This document shows positions 19,365-27,601 of a DNA stretch of 64,000 nt, one piece after another (the stretch's first letter is position 1; each line of letters opens with the position of its first letter). The stretch comes from Parabacteroides faecis (lineage in GTDB: Bacteria; Bacteroidota; Bacteroidia; Bacteroidales; Tannerellaceae). The stretch is from NCBI RefSeq assembly GCF_014647375.1, contig NZ_BMPB01000016.1, forward strand, positions 62,001 through 126,000. The letters run 5' to 3'. A program made the position numbers and the translations under genes. The notes beneath the pieces were generated by a model, which was not told the DNA's origin, searched no databases, and was given only the letters and a program-made list of their open reading frames with translations.

Positions 19365-20897
19365 TTAGTTCACCTCGCTTTTATTTCCGGACTTGCCGGA
19401 AACGGAAGGAACATGGCCGTCTTTACGAAATTTGACTTGTCCGGATACGGCAGATTTTGCCGTTTCTGCTATTTCATGGGGATTCACTTTCACTGCGCCT
19501 TTCACGAGTTGCGGAAGGTTATAGGCTTTGAATAAGTCTTGATAGAAATCCGGATTCTTCTGGGGAAGAAGAAATGGTTTTCCTATCTCCCCGTTCTCTC
19601 CGATATGGGCGATAAAAGGACGGTTATATACACCGTCCAGCCGGCGGCTGCTGAAAACGATCCACCGGCTGTTGGACGACCAGTTGGTATAGCTTTCCGA
19701 ATAATCCGTATTCAGCGCTTTTGCAGGCTTAAAACTTTTTGTGCGGGTGTCATACAGGTACAGATCCGATTCTTTATCCCAGCTCAGGAAACAGCCGCTG
19801 GAGGCAACGCTGCAAAGAATATAGCGTCCGTCGGGCGATATACTCGGTAGTGAAACTCCTTTCCCTTCGGAAACCAGGTCTACCAGCGTGTCGACTTTCG
19901 AAGCGAACTCTTGCCGGTCGACATCGAAATCGATGCTGCATAGCCGGTATTTCACACGGTCGAAATCCTGGGGCAGACTGTCCACACGCGGACAACTACA
20001 GAAATAAAGTTTTTTCCCATCGGGAGAGAAAACCGGGAAATTCTCTAACTGCTCCTTGTCGGATAATAACGGGCTGGTATAGACTTCATTTTTGTCTGTA
20101 TCGTAGAGTACGATATCTGAATACAGGTCGTACACTTCTATCAGTTTACTGTTCGCTTCAAAAAAAGACATTTGAGTGTTATTGGTAGAGAATGCGATAT
20201 CTTTTCCGGAAGGATGCCAGTATGGGTATACAAAATTGGAAATCGTATACTCGGTTTTGGTTTCCAGTTTGACGACCGATCCGTCTTTTATCAGGATAGT
20301 ACCCGGATTGATCTTGCGCATATGAAGGACCATTTGATCCGGATCTCCCTGATTGAAGGAATGGCAGTTCATGCAGTTATGTCCCGTTTTATCATTGGCA
20401 ATGATCTCTTTTTCTGAAAAAGAAGAAAGTTCCCGCTGATAGATTCCCATTTCATTCCAGTTGGCGTAAGTCGGTTCTATCAACCGGTAAACGAGATGAC
20501 TGTCTATCGGATCGGGGGAGATATGCCAATGGAACGGGCGATGGGCTATCCAGCCGTCCTGATCCGGAGTATAAATAGTTACCGTCACCTTATCCCCCTG
20601 AGCCTGCTCTAGCAGGTGGCGCCATTTTGTTAACGGGATGTTCACGTAATCGGAGACCGATAGGGTGAACTGGTAATCCCTGGCCGAAAACAGCACCTTG
20701 CATTTTCCTCCGGGTTCCAGGCGGAAATTCAACGGTGCAATATTGACAGGAACCGTAATCTCTTTATAATCCGGGAAAATAGGCGGACAATCCTCGGAGG
20801 ACCGTGCCTCCGAAAGTCTTTCGGAACAACTTAGTGCCAATGCACTCCAAAAGAGTAGGATCGATATAACCGGGCGGATATGTATTTGGGGTTTCAT
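19365..20897 (-). CDS. TolB-like beta-propeller lipoprotein with a CxxCH motif
   Basis: A 510-residue protein with an N-terminal signal whose end (LALSCSE) fits a lipobox at Cys24. The second half carries TolB/PD40-like repeats such as YPYWHPSGKDIAFSTNN, FPVFSPDGKKLYFCS and SISPDGRYILCS. Around residue 180 it contains HNCMNCHSF, a CxxCH motif able to bind a c-type haem or a metal. It ends the minus-strand run that starts with the SGNH protein, 10 bases after the DUF6057 gene. Its function is unknown; an envelope role as partner of the DUF6057 membrane protein is inferred from the context. Confidence 0.75.
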   Translation of the reverse strand: MKPQIHIRPVISILLFWSALALSCSERLSEARSSEDCPPIFPDYKEITVPVNIAPLNFRLEPGGKCKVLFSARDYQFTLSVSDYVNIPLTKWRHLLEQAQGDKVTVTIYTPDQDGWIAHRPFHWHISPDPIDSHLVYRLIEPTYANWNEMGIYQRELSSFSEKEIIANDKTGHNCMNCHSFNQGDPDQMVLHMRKINPGTILIKDGSVVKLETKTEYTISNFVYPYWHPSGKDIAFSTNNTQMSFFEANSKLIEVYDLYSDIVLYDTDKNEVYTSPLLSDKEQLENFPVFSPDGKKLYFCSCPRVDSLPQDFDRVKYRLCSIDFDVDRQEFASKVDTLVDLVSEGKGVSLPSISPDGRYILCSVASSGCFLSWDKESDLYLYDTRTKSFKPAKALNTDYSESYTNWSSNSRWIVFSSRRLDGVYNRPFIAHIGENGEIGKPFLLPQKNPDFYQDLFKAYNLPQLVKGAVKVNPHEIAETAKSAVSGQVKFRKDGHVPSVSGKSGNKSEVN

Positions 20898-20907
20898 TTT
20901 TTGAGGA

Positions 20908-22662
20908 TTAAAATTCGTTCGTGTACTGTACGTAAAACCAATACGACTGCCGGAAATTTCCGCTTAACTGCTTTTTGATCACCTCCGGGGGTTGTCCGGA
21001 CTGGTTGATTTGCAGGTAACGGTAAAAATCAGTGACGACGTCCTGGGATATATTCCATTTGCCGATCAGTGTATTGTCGCGTAACATATAAGCATACATA
21101 AGTAAAAACTCCTGGTAAGAACGGGGAAACGGGCTGCCGATCCCATGGGGAAGGTTCGCTATGCAATGGATAAATCCTTTGTAATCATTCGCCAGGATAT
21201 ATTTGGCCAACAGGAAATCACGGACTTTAGGATTCTCCGGGTCCTCCCTGTGTTTGCATGCCACGTTGTAGAGCATTTCTTTTGCCAGGAACGAATCGTT
21301 TTCTTTATATTGTGCCATCGGTATCCGTAAATGCTCCGGGTACTTTCCGGACAAAACGGCTTGCTCCATCTCTTTGGCCCAATTCCGGTAACGTAAGGTC
21401 TGTTTTAAGGCATGTATATACTTCATTCCGGATTTGGAGTTCCCGCGTATAATCTCCAGTTCTGCCAGTCGCTGGAACATATAAGGAGATTGTCCCGAAG
21501 GTGATTGGGTGTTAGCCATGTAGAGGTAGGCACGAGCTCCGTCATACATGTCCAGATAATAATATGTCTCACCGGTCAGGAACATAGGGAGATAGCTGGA
21601 AGTCCAGAACTCGTTTATATTCGCCCGTTGTGAGAAACTCATCATTTGGTCGGGCAATTCTCCCTGGTTCAGTAAAGCCAGATTGACGTATGAAACAAAG
21701 ACGGGATTCCGGTAGGGATGTTCGCTGGCGATCCGGACTATTTCTTTCCACTCTCTTTTTTTGAACAAGTGATCGAGTGTATAAAGCATCTCTTCGCTTT
21801 GGTCCCTTTTGCTACAGATAAGGACTCCGCTACCTCCGATAATACAACAGGCAAGTAAGGCGGAAATCTGGTCTGCATATTTAGACTTGGCGGTCATCCG
21901 GCTGCCCCATATTGCGAGGAGGCTGCTCAATGCCGGAGAAAAGAGAATATACCAAATAAGAACAGGACTGTTATTCCCCTGGTAAAAAGCGGTGCCGAAC
22001 CAGGTATCGTTCCAGGATAGCGGGATCAGGTATTGTCTTACGTACAAAGGAAATACTAATGATAATAATAAAAGTACCGTCAGAAAACAGCTGTTTCTGC
22101 CGCCTCGCAGTAGTTCGTGAACGACTAGCAGCGACGTATAAACTACCAGGCCACCTCCCGTACTTCCGTATATGACGGGGACCAGCAGTAAAGCTGCGGC
22201 ATAACGCAGCCACCTCTTAGCGAAGCAGGAGACACCCCAGGCAAGGCCCATAGCGATCAGAACTGCTGCCAAACCTCCGAACCGGGCATTTATATCCATA
22301 AAAAACAGAGCGCATATAACCAGTGGAATCAATAAGAAGGTATCCGTGGCTTTCAGTTCCCAGCTACGGACAATACGCTTTTGTAGGGAGAATAAAAGTA
22401 ATAAAGCGAATGTGAGTAACAGACCTCCGGCATAGTTCCAGGCATAAAATTGGGTGAAAAATGCCCCCAGATAATCAGCTGCTCCCCCGGGTTTGCCGAT
22501 CAGCGATTGAAAATACAGTTCCGTGAAGCGGAACAACTGTAGTTGTTCGACATATAACAGATGGTAGTTATAGAAGAAACAGAAGAAAACAGCTATGAAC
22601 AGGAACAGGATACCGGCCCTGTATTTTGATAGAAGTTTCATGTATAATCGTTTATTTACCAT
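20908..22662 (-). CDS. Multi-spanning membrane protein, DUF6057-like
   Basis: A 584-residue protein with about nine to ten membrane helices in its first half (residues about 15-310) and a soluble helical second half resembling TPR repeats. I place it in the DUF6057 family from its layout and neighbourhood, without certainty. The start codon overlaps the end of the upstream SxtJ-like gene by seven bases, so translation is coupled. A second ATG lies six codons in. The role is unknown, and the tight linkage with a carbamoyltransferase suggests surface polymer modification. Confidence 0.6.
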   Translation of the reverse strand: MVNKRLYMKLLSKYRAGILFLFIAVFFCFFYNYHLLYVEQLQLFRFTELYFQSLIGKPGGAADYLGAFFTQFYAWNYAGGLLLTFALLLLFSLQKRIVRSWELKATDTFLLIPLVICALFFMDINARFGGLAAVLIAMGLAWGVSCFAKRWLRYAAALLLVPVIYGSTGGGLVVYTSLLVVHELLRGGRNSCFLTVLLLLSLVFPLYVRQYLIPLSWNDTWFGTAFYQGNNSPVLIWYILFSPALSSLLAIWGSRMTAKSKYADQISALLACCIIGGSGVLICSKRDQSEEMLYTLDHLFKKREWKEIVRIASEHPYRNPVFVSYVNLALLNQGELPDQMMSFSQRANINEFWTSSYLPMFLTGETYYYLDMYDGARAYLYMANTQSPSGQSPYMFQRLAELEIIRGNSKSGMKYIHALKQTLRYRNWAKEMEQAVLSGKYPEHLRIPMAQYKENDSFLAKEMLYNVACKHREDPENPKVRDFLLAKYILANDYKGFIHCIANLPHGIGSPFPRSYQEFLLMYAYMLRDNTLIGKWNISQDVVTDFYRYLQINQSGQPPEVIKKQLSGNFRQSYWFYVQYTNEF

Positions 22663-22886
22663 GGATTTTCAAAGTCTTTAGCAGTGAATGTCTTATTGCG
22701 TCCGATAAAAGAAGTGCCGTCCGCCGGTTTCTTTCTGTTTGTTAAACGATACAACAAAGCGACCGGTGTAAGAACGATAAAATAAATACATCCCAGAATC
22801 AAGGGCGTAAAGAGCCGGTTCAGCAATAAACCGAACTTGCTCCATACGCGAATAACCGGATCTTTTATTTTTTGAAACAGAGTCAT
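22656..22886 (-). CDS. Short SxtJ-like membrane protein
   Basis: A 76-residue protein with one clear membrane helix at about 28-46 (LILGCIYFIVLTPVALLY) followed by basic residues. It resembles the C-terminal half of SxtJ family proteins, which commonly sit beside NodU-type carbamoyltransferases and DUF5989 genes, as here. The role is not known. It starts 11 bases after the DUF5989 gene and overlaps the next gene by seven bases. Confidence 0.65.
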   Translation of the reverse strand: MTLFQKIKDPVIRVWSKFGLLLNRLFTPLILGCIYFIVLTPVALLYRLTNRKKPADGTSFIGRNKTFTAKDFENPW

Positions 22887-22897
22887 TTTGCAGTCTT

Positions 22898-23047
22898 TTA
22901 GAATAAGGCATAAATAAAAGGAGCCAGTACCGTATTACCGGTTGCCAGCAATAACAGTCCGATCAGTAACAACAGAACGATCAGAGGCATCAGCCACCAT
23001 TTTTTTCGTTCACGGAAAAATCCCCATAGATCTTTTAGAAATTCCAT
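22898..23047 (-). CDS. DUF5989 family membrane peptide
   Basis: A short gene of 49 residues, read on the minus strand from ATG at 23047 to TAA at 22898. It begins MEFLKDLWGFFRERKKWW, has one long membrane helix (about 20-36) and ends APFIYALF. The WGF(F/M)xxRKKWW start and APFIY end are typical of DUF5989. It begins one base after the carbamoyltransferase stop, and the carbamoyltransferase/DUF5989/SxtJ order is conserved in many bacteria. Its size makes it easy to miss in automatic annotation. Confidence 0.82.
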   Translation of the reverse strand: MEFLKDLWGFFRERKKWWLMPLIVLLLLIGLLLLATGNTVLAPFIYALF

Positions 23048-23048
23048 A

Positions 23049-24866
23049 TTATGTTTTGCATTGTTTTTTATCGAAGATTATATTTTCCATTACCAGATAA
23101 TCCATATCCGTTGTCATGAAACAACGGAAGGCATCTGCCGGAGAGCAAACGATCGGTTCGCCCCGGACATTAAAACTTGTGTTGATCAGCATCGGACATC
23201 CGGTTTGCTCTTTGAAAGCTGTCAGCAAAGACCAGAATAGCGGATTCGTCTCCCGGTCTACCGTTTGTAACCTGGAGGAGTAATCGACATGTGTGATCGA
23301 TGGATAATCGGATTTGGCAATTCTCCTTTTTTCCGTGATTTCCAGGTCTGCATATCCGGGCGGAAGTTCTTTTTTGTAGCAGTCTCTTATCTCTGCTGTC
23401 AGCAACATATAGTCGGAGCACACCGGACAATCAAAATAAGAAGCCGCCTCTTCTTTTAATATCGCCGGGGCAAACGGACGGAAGCTTTCCCTGAATTTTA
23501 TTTTCAGATTGACTCTTTGCTGCATCTCCGGATAGCGGGGATCGGCTAAAATACTCCGGTTTCCCAATGCCCGCGGACCAAATTCCATTCGTCCCTGAAA
23601 CCAGCCGATACAGTTTCCCCGCGCTAACAGGCGGGCGGTATGGCGGCAAAGTTCTCTCCGGTTGTCGAAGGATCGGAACGGTACATTTTCCTCCTCAGCC
23701 AGTTCCCGGATCTCAGCATCGGTATAAGCGGATCCGAGTAGCGCCCCTTTCATTCGGTCCGGTTGGCGGCAGGTGCGTTCTTTACCGGCATGAATATAAT
23801 ACGCAGCCAATGCAGCCCCCAAGGCGCCCCCGGAGTCTCCGGCAGCCGGTTGGATAAAGAGCTGGTCGAATACTTTTTCTTTTATGATTCTACCGTTTGC
23901 AACGCAATTCAGGGCAACTCCTCCTGCCAGGCATAAGGCGGTGGCCGAGGTCTCTTTCCGGGCTTCATGAACCAGTTTCAACAAGATCTCTTCGGTGACG
24001 ATCTGTGCTGCACAAGCCAGGCTGCAATGCGCCGGCAGAAGATCGGTTTCCGGTTTCCGTCGGGGAAAACCGAATAACTTTTCCCATTTCCGGCTTTTGA
24101 CCATTGTCAAGCCTGTCTGATAATTGAAATAAGCTTGGTTCAAAGTGATCGAACCATCCGGGTGGATACGTACCAGGCGTTCTTTTATCAGTTCGGCAAA
24201 CCGTAATGTCGTTTCTGAGGACCGGTCTCCGTATGGGGCTAATCCCATTAATTTGTATTCTCCTGAGTTTACACGAAATCCCAGGTAATAGGTAAAAGCA
24301 GAGTAAAACAATCCGATTGAATCCGGGAAATGCATCTCTTTCAGTACTTCGATCTTATTTCCTTTTCCCAGCGACAAAGATAAGGTGGCCCATTCGCCGA
24401 CTCCGTCGACCGTCAGGATCGCTGCTTTTTCATATGGAGAGGCAAAGAATGCGGAAGCCGCATGTGCCAGATGATGTTCCGTGAAAAGTAACCGGGTATG
24501 TGTTTCGTCATATCGACCGAGTGTACGCAGTTCTTTTCTCAACATCTGTTTGAAAAACATTTTCTCTTTGATCCATATGGGAATACCTTTCAGGAAAGGC
24601 TTGAATCCCAGCGGAGCATGTCGGTAGAAGGTTTCCAGGATACGTTCGAATTTCATGAACGGCTTGTCATAAAATACGACGATATCGATTGCTGATAAAG
24701 CAATTCCGGCTTCTTGCAGACAAAAAAGAATTGCCCTGCGGGGAAAAGAGGGATCGTTCTTTATCCGGGAAAAACGCTCTTCCTGTGCAGCGGCGACAAC
24801 TTCACCATCTTTTAACAAAGCAGCGGCCGAATCGTGATAATATGCTGATATTCCTAATATATACAT
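23049..24866 (-). CDS. NodU/CmcH-type carbamoyltransferase
   Basis: A 605-residue enzyme of the NodU/CmcH/TobZ family, which transfers a carbamoyl group from carbamoyl phosphate through a carbamoyl-adenylate. The N-terminal half is the Kae1-like ATPase domain (ILGISAYYHDSAAALL, the histidine motif TEHHLAHAASAF, LTVDGVGEWAT, SGEYKLMGLAPYG). The C-terminal half is the YrdC-like part (GRMEFGPRALGNRSILADPR, MLINTSFNVRGEPIV). The substrate is probably a surface sugar, judging from the adjacent membrane proteins and SGNH gene, but this is inference. Confidence 0.92.
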   Translation of the reverse strand: MYILGISAYYHDSAAALLKDGEVVAAAQEERFSRIKNDPSFPRRAILFCLQEAGIALSAIDIVVFYDKPFMKFERILETFYRHAPLGFKPFLKGIPIWIKEKMFFKQMLRKELRTLGRYDETHTRLLFTEHHLAHAASAFFASPYEKAAILTVDGVGEWATLSLSLGKGNKIEVLKEMHFPDSIGLFYSAFTYYLGFRVNSGEYKLMGLAPYGDRSSETTLRFAELIKERLVRIHPDGSITLNQAYFNYQTGLTMVKSRKWEKLFGFPRRKPETDLLPAHCSLACAAQIVTEEILLKLVHEARKETSATALCLAGGVALNCVANGRIIKEKVFDQLFIQPAAGDSGGALGAALAAYYIHAGKERTCRQPDRMKGALLGSAYTDAEIRELAEEENVPFRSFDNRRELCRHTARLLARGNCIGWFQGRMEFGPRALGNRSILADPRYPEMQQRVNLKIKFRESFRPFAPAILKEEAASYFDCPVCSDYMLLTAEIRDCYKKELPPGYADLEITEKRRIAKSDYPSITHVDYSSRLQTVDRETNPLFWSLLTAFKEQTGCPMLINTSFNVRGEPIVCSPADAFRCFMTTDMDYLVMENIIFDKKQCKT

Positions 24867-24880
24867 TTGCTTTTGTTCCT

Positions 24881-26824
24881 CTATCTGGTCAGTTTTCGAT
24901 CCGGATACAGAGCAGCAGCCTCCGTATTTCCTATTTGTAAATAGATTTCCCTGATTTTCCGGTATATCTCATCCGACGGAGTTGTTTCCAGTAATTTTTT
25001 ATACCGGATGATCTCGATGCAATGATTTTTTAGCGTCCGGAAATTCATGGAGCTTTGATTGTTGGCTATTGCATATTCCATATATTGGACAGCAGTCTCC
25101 GGCTTGTCGAGGCGTAAGGCGACTGATATGATTTCTTTTGCACATGGAAATGTGTTATGCAGAGTAAAACTTTTCCGGTAATATTCCAGTGCCTCTTCAT
25201 ACCGATGCATCACGGTACAAATATCCCCCGCTGACGAATAAAAGGCCGGATCATATTCATTGTCCAGTATGCGTACCCTCATCAGGTCGAGAGCCAGCGG
25301 GTAATCTTTTACCGATACGGCATATTTATAGAGGGCTTCCATCGACTTATACCAGTTTTTCTCACGGACATATTGCATCGCCATCTTTTCAACCGGTGTT
25401 TCAGCCTGTATCGTATCGTTTCCTGTTTCGAAGAACGGGAACCCTTGTTTCAGGCGGGCGCAGGAATATGCTCCGGCCAGTGAGTCGAATTCCAGGACCG
25501 GAAAAGTCGACAGGCTTTCTCCGGTAACGACATATTCGTTCATCTTTTTCTCCCGGAAAAATCCGGCTCCGTTCAATTCCCGTAAAAAACATTTTGCGAT
25601 CAGCCTGTGTCCTTCTATGGTCGGATGCACATGTTCCAGCAACAGTTTATAACCGGGGATATGATCCGGAGATTCTGCTTTGAAAGTGGCTTCTGCATCT
25701 ACTTTATGTATATTGTTGAATGTACCGGCTAGCCGGTCGATCGTTTCGTTTATTTCATCCGGTGCCCGGAAACGTAATCCGTCTTTTTGTTTCGCATCGT
25801 TGAAATAGCTGTAAGCCTTTTCTTTTTCCCCCAATGCCAGTTTTACCTTCCCCAGAAGATAGGAACAGTCAGCATAGGCAGGATCCTGGTTGTAAAGGAG
25901 GGTCAGGATGGAATCAGCCGTTGTGCTCTCTCCTTGACCGATAGAGAGCCGGGCAGCCTGTAACTGTTCCCGGTAAAATGTGGAATCGGTCTTTTCCGAC
26001 AAGATACTCCTGAAAGGATATTGGTCTTTCAGATTCGTCCCTACGGTAGAGCAGAATACCGGAATATTCTCTTCATGGAAAACAGACATAAGGTCCTCCA
26101 TATTACGTCTGAACTGCTCGATGCCCTTGTAAAAAAGCGGACTTTGATATTTTATCAGTTGGTTTTTAACTACATACTTCATCAGATTGTCAGACTCTTT
26201 ATCGATGCTGCGACTTCTGAATGAACGGGTGATCCGCTCCAATAACTGGACCAGCCGTGTCTGGCGCAAGCGGATGATCATTCGTACGGTTGTCGGATTG
26301 TTACCGAACGTATTTGTCGATCCTACACCCAATGCACCGTAATATTCATTGTGTCCTCCGTAGATGAGGATCGCATCCGGTTCGTATTTTGCCAGTTCTT
26401 TTCCGAAGTCATAGAATGTGTAGGAGTTGATTGCCGTCAGGGAAAGATTGATGATCTCGATGTTTTTTGAAGGATTATTTTTCTGCAATTCATATTTCAG
26501 CATTCGCTGGAAAGAAATATTGTTTGGATAAGGAAAACCGAGGGCGGCAGATTCTCCCAGAACGAACATACGTATGGTATTGGCATCTTTCTTTTTTTTG
26601 AAGAATTCGATATTCCCTGTGGTTGCCTGTGAGGCTGTAAAATAACGCTTACTGATCTCTTTATTCATGTACAGATATTGCCCGTCGGGTGTCGTAAGGA
26701 ACAAATGATCCAGATCGATCCCGTATCCGCCCCATCGTAATCCTGATTCGGCAAGAACCAGTATCACAAGAGGCAATAACAAGCTGAAAAGTAATCCAAA
26801 TGTATTTTTATATCTGTTTGTCAT
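24881..26824 (-). CDS. SGNH/GDSL-type hydrolase with TPR region
   Basis: A 647-residue protein starting at ATG 26824; an ATG 17 codons upstream lies inside a strong hairpin and was rejected. A membrane anchor at about 9-26 is followed by an SGNH domain: the Ser block is LGESAALGF with Ser92, the third block is GGHNEYYG near 155-162, and the final block is HPTIEGHRL near residue 385. The rest is helical with TPR-like repeats. Such enzymes add or remove acetyl groups on surface glycans. It starts the cluster with carbamoyltransferase, DUF5989, SxtJ-like, DUF6057 and TolB-like genes. Confidence 0.8.
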   Translation of the reverse strand: MTNRYKNTFGLLFSLLLPLVILVLAESGLRWGGYGIDLDHLFLTTPDGQYLYMNKEISKRYFTASQATTGNIEFFKKKKDANTIRMFVLGESAALGFPYPNNISFQRMLKYELQKNNPSKNIEIINLSLTAINSYTFYDFGKELAKYEPDAILIYGGHNEYYGALGVGSTNTFGNNPTTVRMIIRLRQTRLVQLLERITRSFRSRSIDKESDNLMKYVVKNQLIKYQSPLFYKGIEQFRRNMEDLMSVFHEENIPVFCSTVGTNLKDQYPFRSILSEKTDSTFYREQLQAARLSIGQGESTTADSILTLLYNQDPAYADCSYLLGKVKLALGEKEKAYSYFNDAKQKDGLRFRAPDEINETIDRLAGTFNNIHKVDAEATFKAESPDHIPGYKLLLEHVHPTIEGHRLIAKCFLRELNGAGFFREKKMNEYVVTGESLSTFPVLEFDSLAGAYSCARLKQGFPFFETGNDTIQAETPVEKMAMQYVREKNWYKSMEALYKYAVSVKDYPLALDLMRVRILDNEYDPAFYSSAGDICTVMHRYEEALEYYRKSFTLHNTFPCAKEIISVALRLDKPETAVQYMEYAIANNQSSMNFRTLKNHCIEIIRYKKLLETTPSDEIYRKIREIYLQIGNTEAAALYPDRKLTR

Positions 26825-26845
26825 GTTTGAGCCGATATGTATTAT

Positions 26846-26883
26846 GAACACAGATGGCATAGATAAAAGTGCCATCTGTGTTC
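26846..26883 (-). terminator. Hairpin between the DUF3823 gene and the SGNH gene
   Basis: A perfect 14-pair stem (26846-26859 with 26870-26883) with a 10-base loop lies 13 bases after the stop of the DUF3823 gene. No T run follows on the minus strand, but the strength and place suggest a terminator that separates the susCD operon from the next genes. Confidence 0.72.
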
Positions 26884-26896
26884 TGTAAGGATAGTA

Positions 26897-27583
26897 TTAC
26901 GGGATTTTCACTTCTATAACAGTGCTGTAATTGTAATAATTACCGGAGTTTTCTCCTAAAGCACCTGCCCGGAAGTAATAAGTTTTCCCGCTTTGCAGGC
27001 CTGTAAATTCAGCTTGTAATGTAGAAGAAGCGATTTGATCGTCCGTCATTTCACTTAGTTGGGCTTCTACTTTGCCCGTATAAGTGTTTTTATCTACATA
27101 CTGAGTTTTTCCACAGTAAAATTCTACCGCCTTTATCACTCTTTTGCTGGAAGTGTGTTTTACTGTTGCCGTCATTTTAACAGTTGTTCCAGAAGCTGTT
27201 GCATTGGCTGAAACACGGAGGAAAGGGGTTACTTTCATCTCCAGCGTCTGGGTACCGCTGATTTCTATTTCTACTTTTTCCGGAGTCTCAAACGGCCCCT
27301 CGGCTACGATTTGGTATTTCCCCGGGAAAATAGCATTATTGGTAAACGTCCCGTCTTGTTTCGTATAGAAATCGTTCGGCTGGTTTGCCCAATTCCCGTT
27401 ATAAAACTCATAGATACGGATACGGGATCCGTTCTGATACTGGCAAGGTACATTCTCATTCGTTTCTGCATCCACCAACGCTCCTGTGAGTGAGGCTGTC
27501 GGTTCGTCGTAGTTGTCCAGGCTGCACCCCTGGAAACCGATTAATCCGCAAAGGACTACTGCTAAAAATATTATTTTTCGCAT
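26897..27583 (-). CDS. DUF3823-like surface lipoprotein of the susCD operon
   Basis: A 228-residue lipoprotein with lipobox FQGC (Cys20). The first half is a carboxypeptidase-regulatory-like beta-sandwich (ASLTGALVDAETNENVP, IFPGKYQIVAEGPF) and the second half is fibronectin-like (TGLQSGKTYYFRAGAL). This layout is that of DUF3823, whose members are third genes of SusC/SusD operons and are thought to help bind the ligand at the cell surface. It starts 18 bases after the susD stop. Confidence 0.82.
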   Translation of the reverse strand: MRKIIFLAVVLCGLIGFQGCSLDNYDEPTASLTGALVDAETNENVPCQYQNGSRIRIYEFYNGNWANQPNDFYTKQDGTFTNNAIFPGKYQIVAEGPFETPEKVEIEISGTQTLEMKVTPFLRVSANATASGTTVKMTATVKHTSSKRVIKAVEFYCGKTQYVDKNTYTGKVEAQLSEMTDDQIASSTLQAEFTGLQSGKTYYFRAGALGENSGNYYNYSTVIEVKIP

Positions 27584-27601
27584 ATGTATCTGTTTTGATA
27601 A

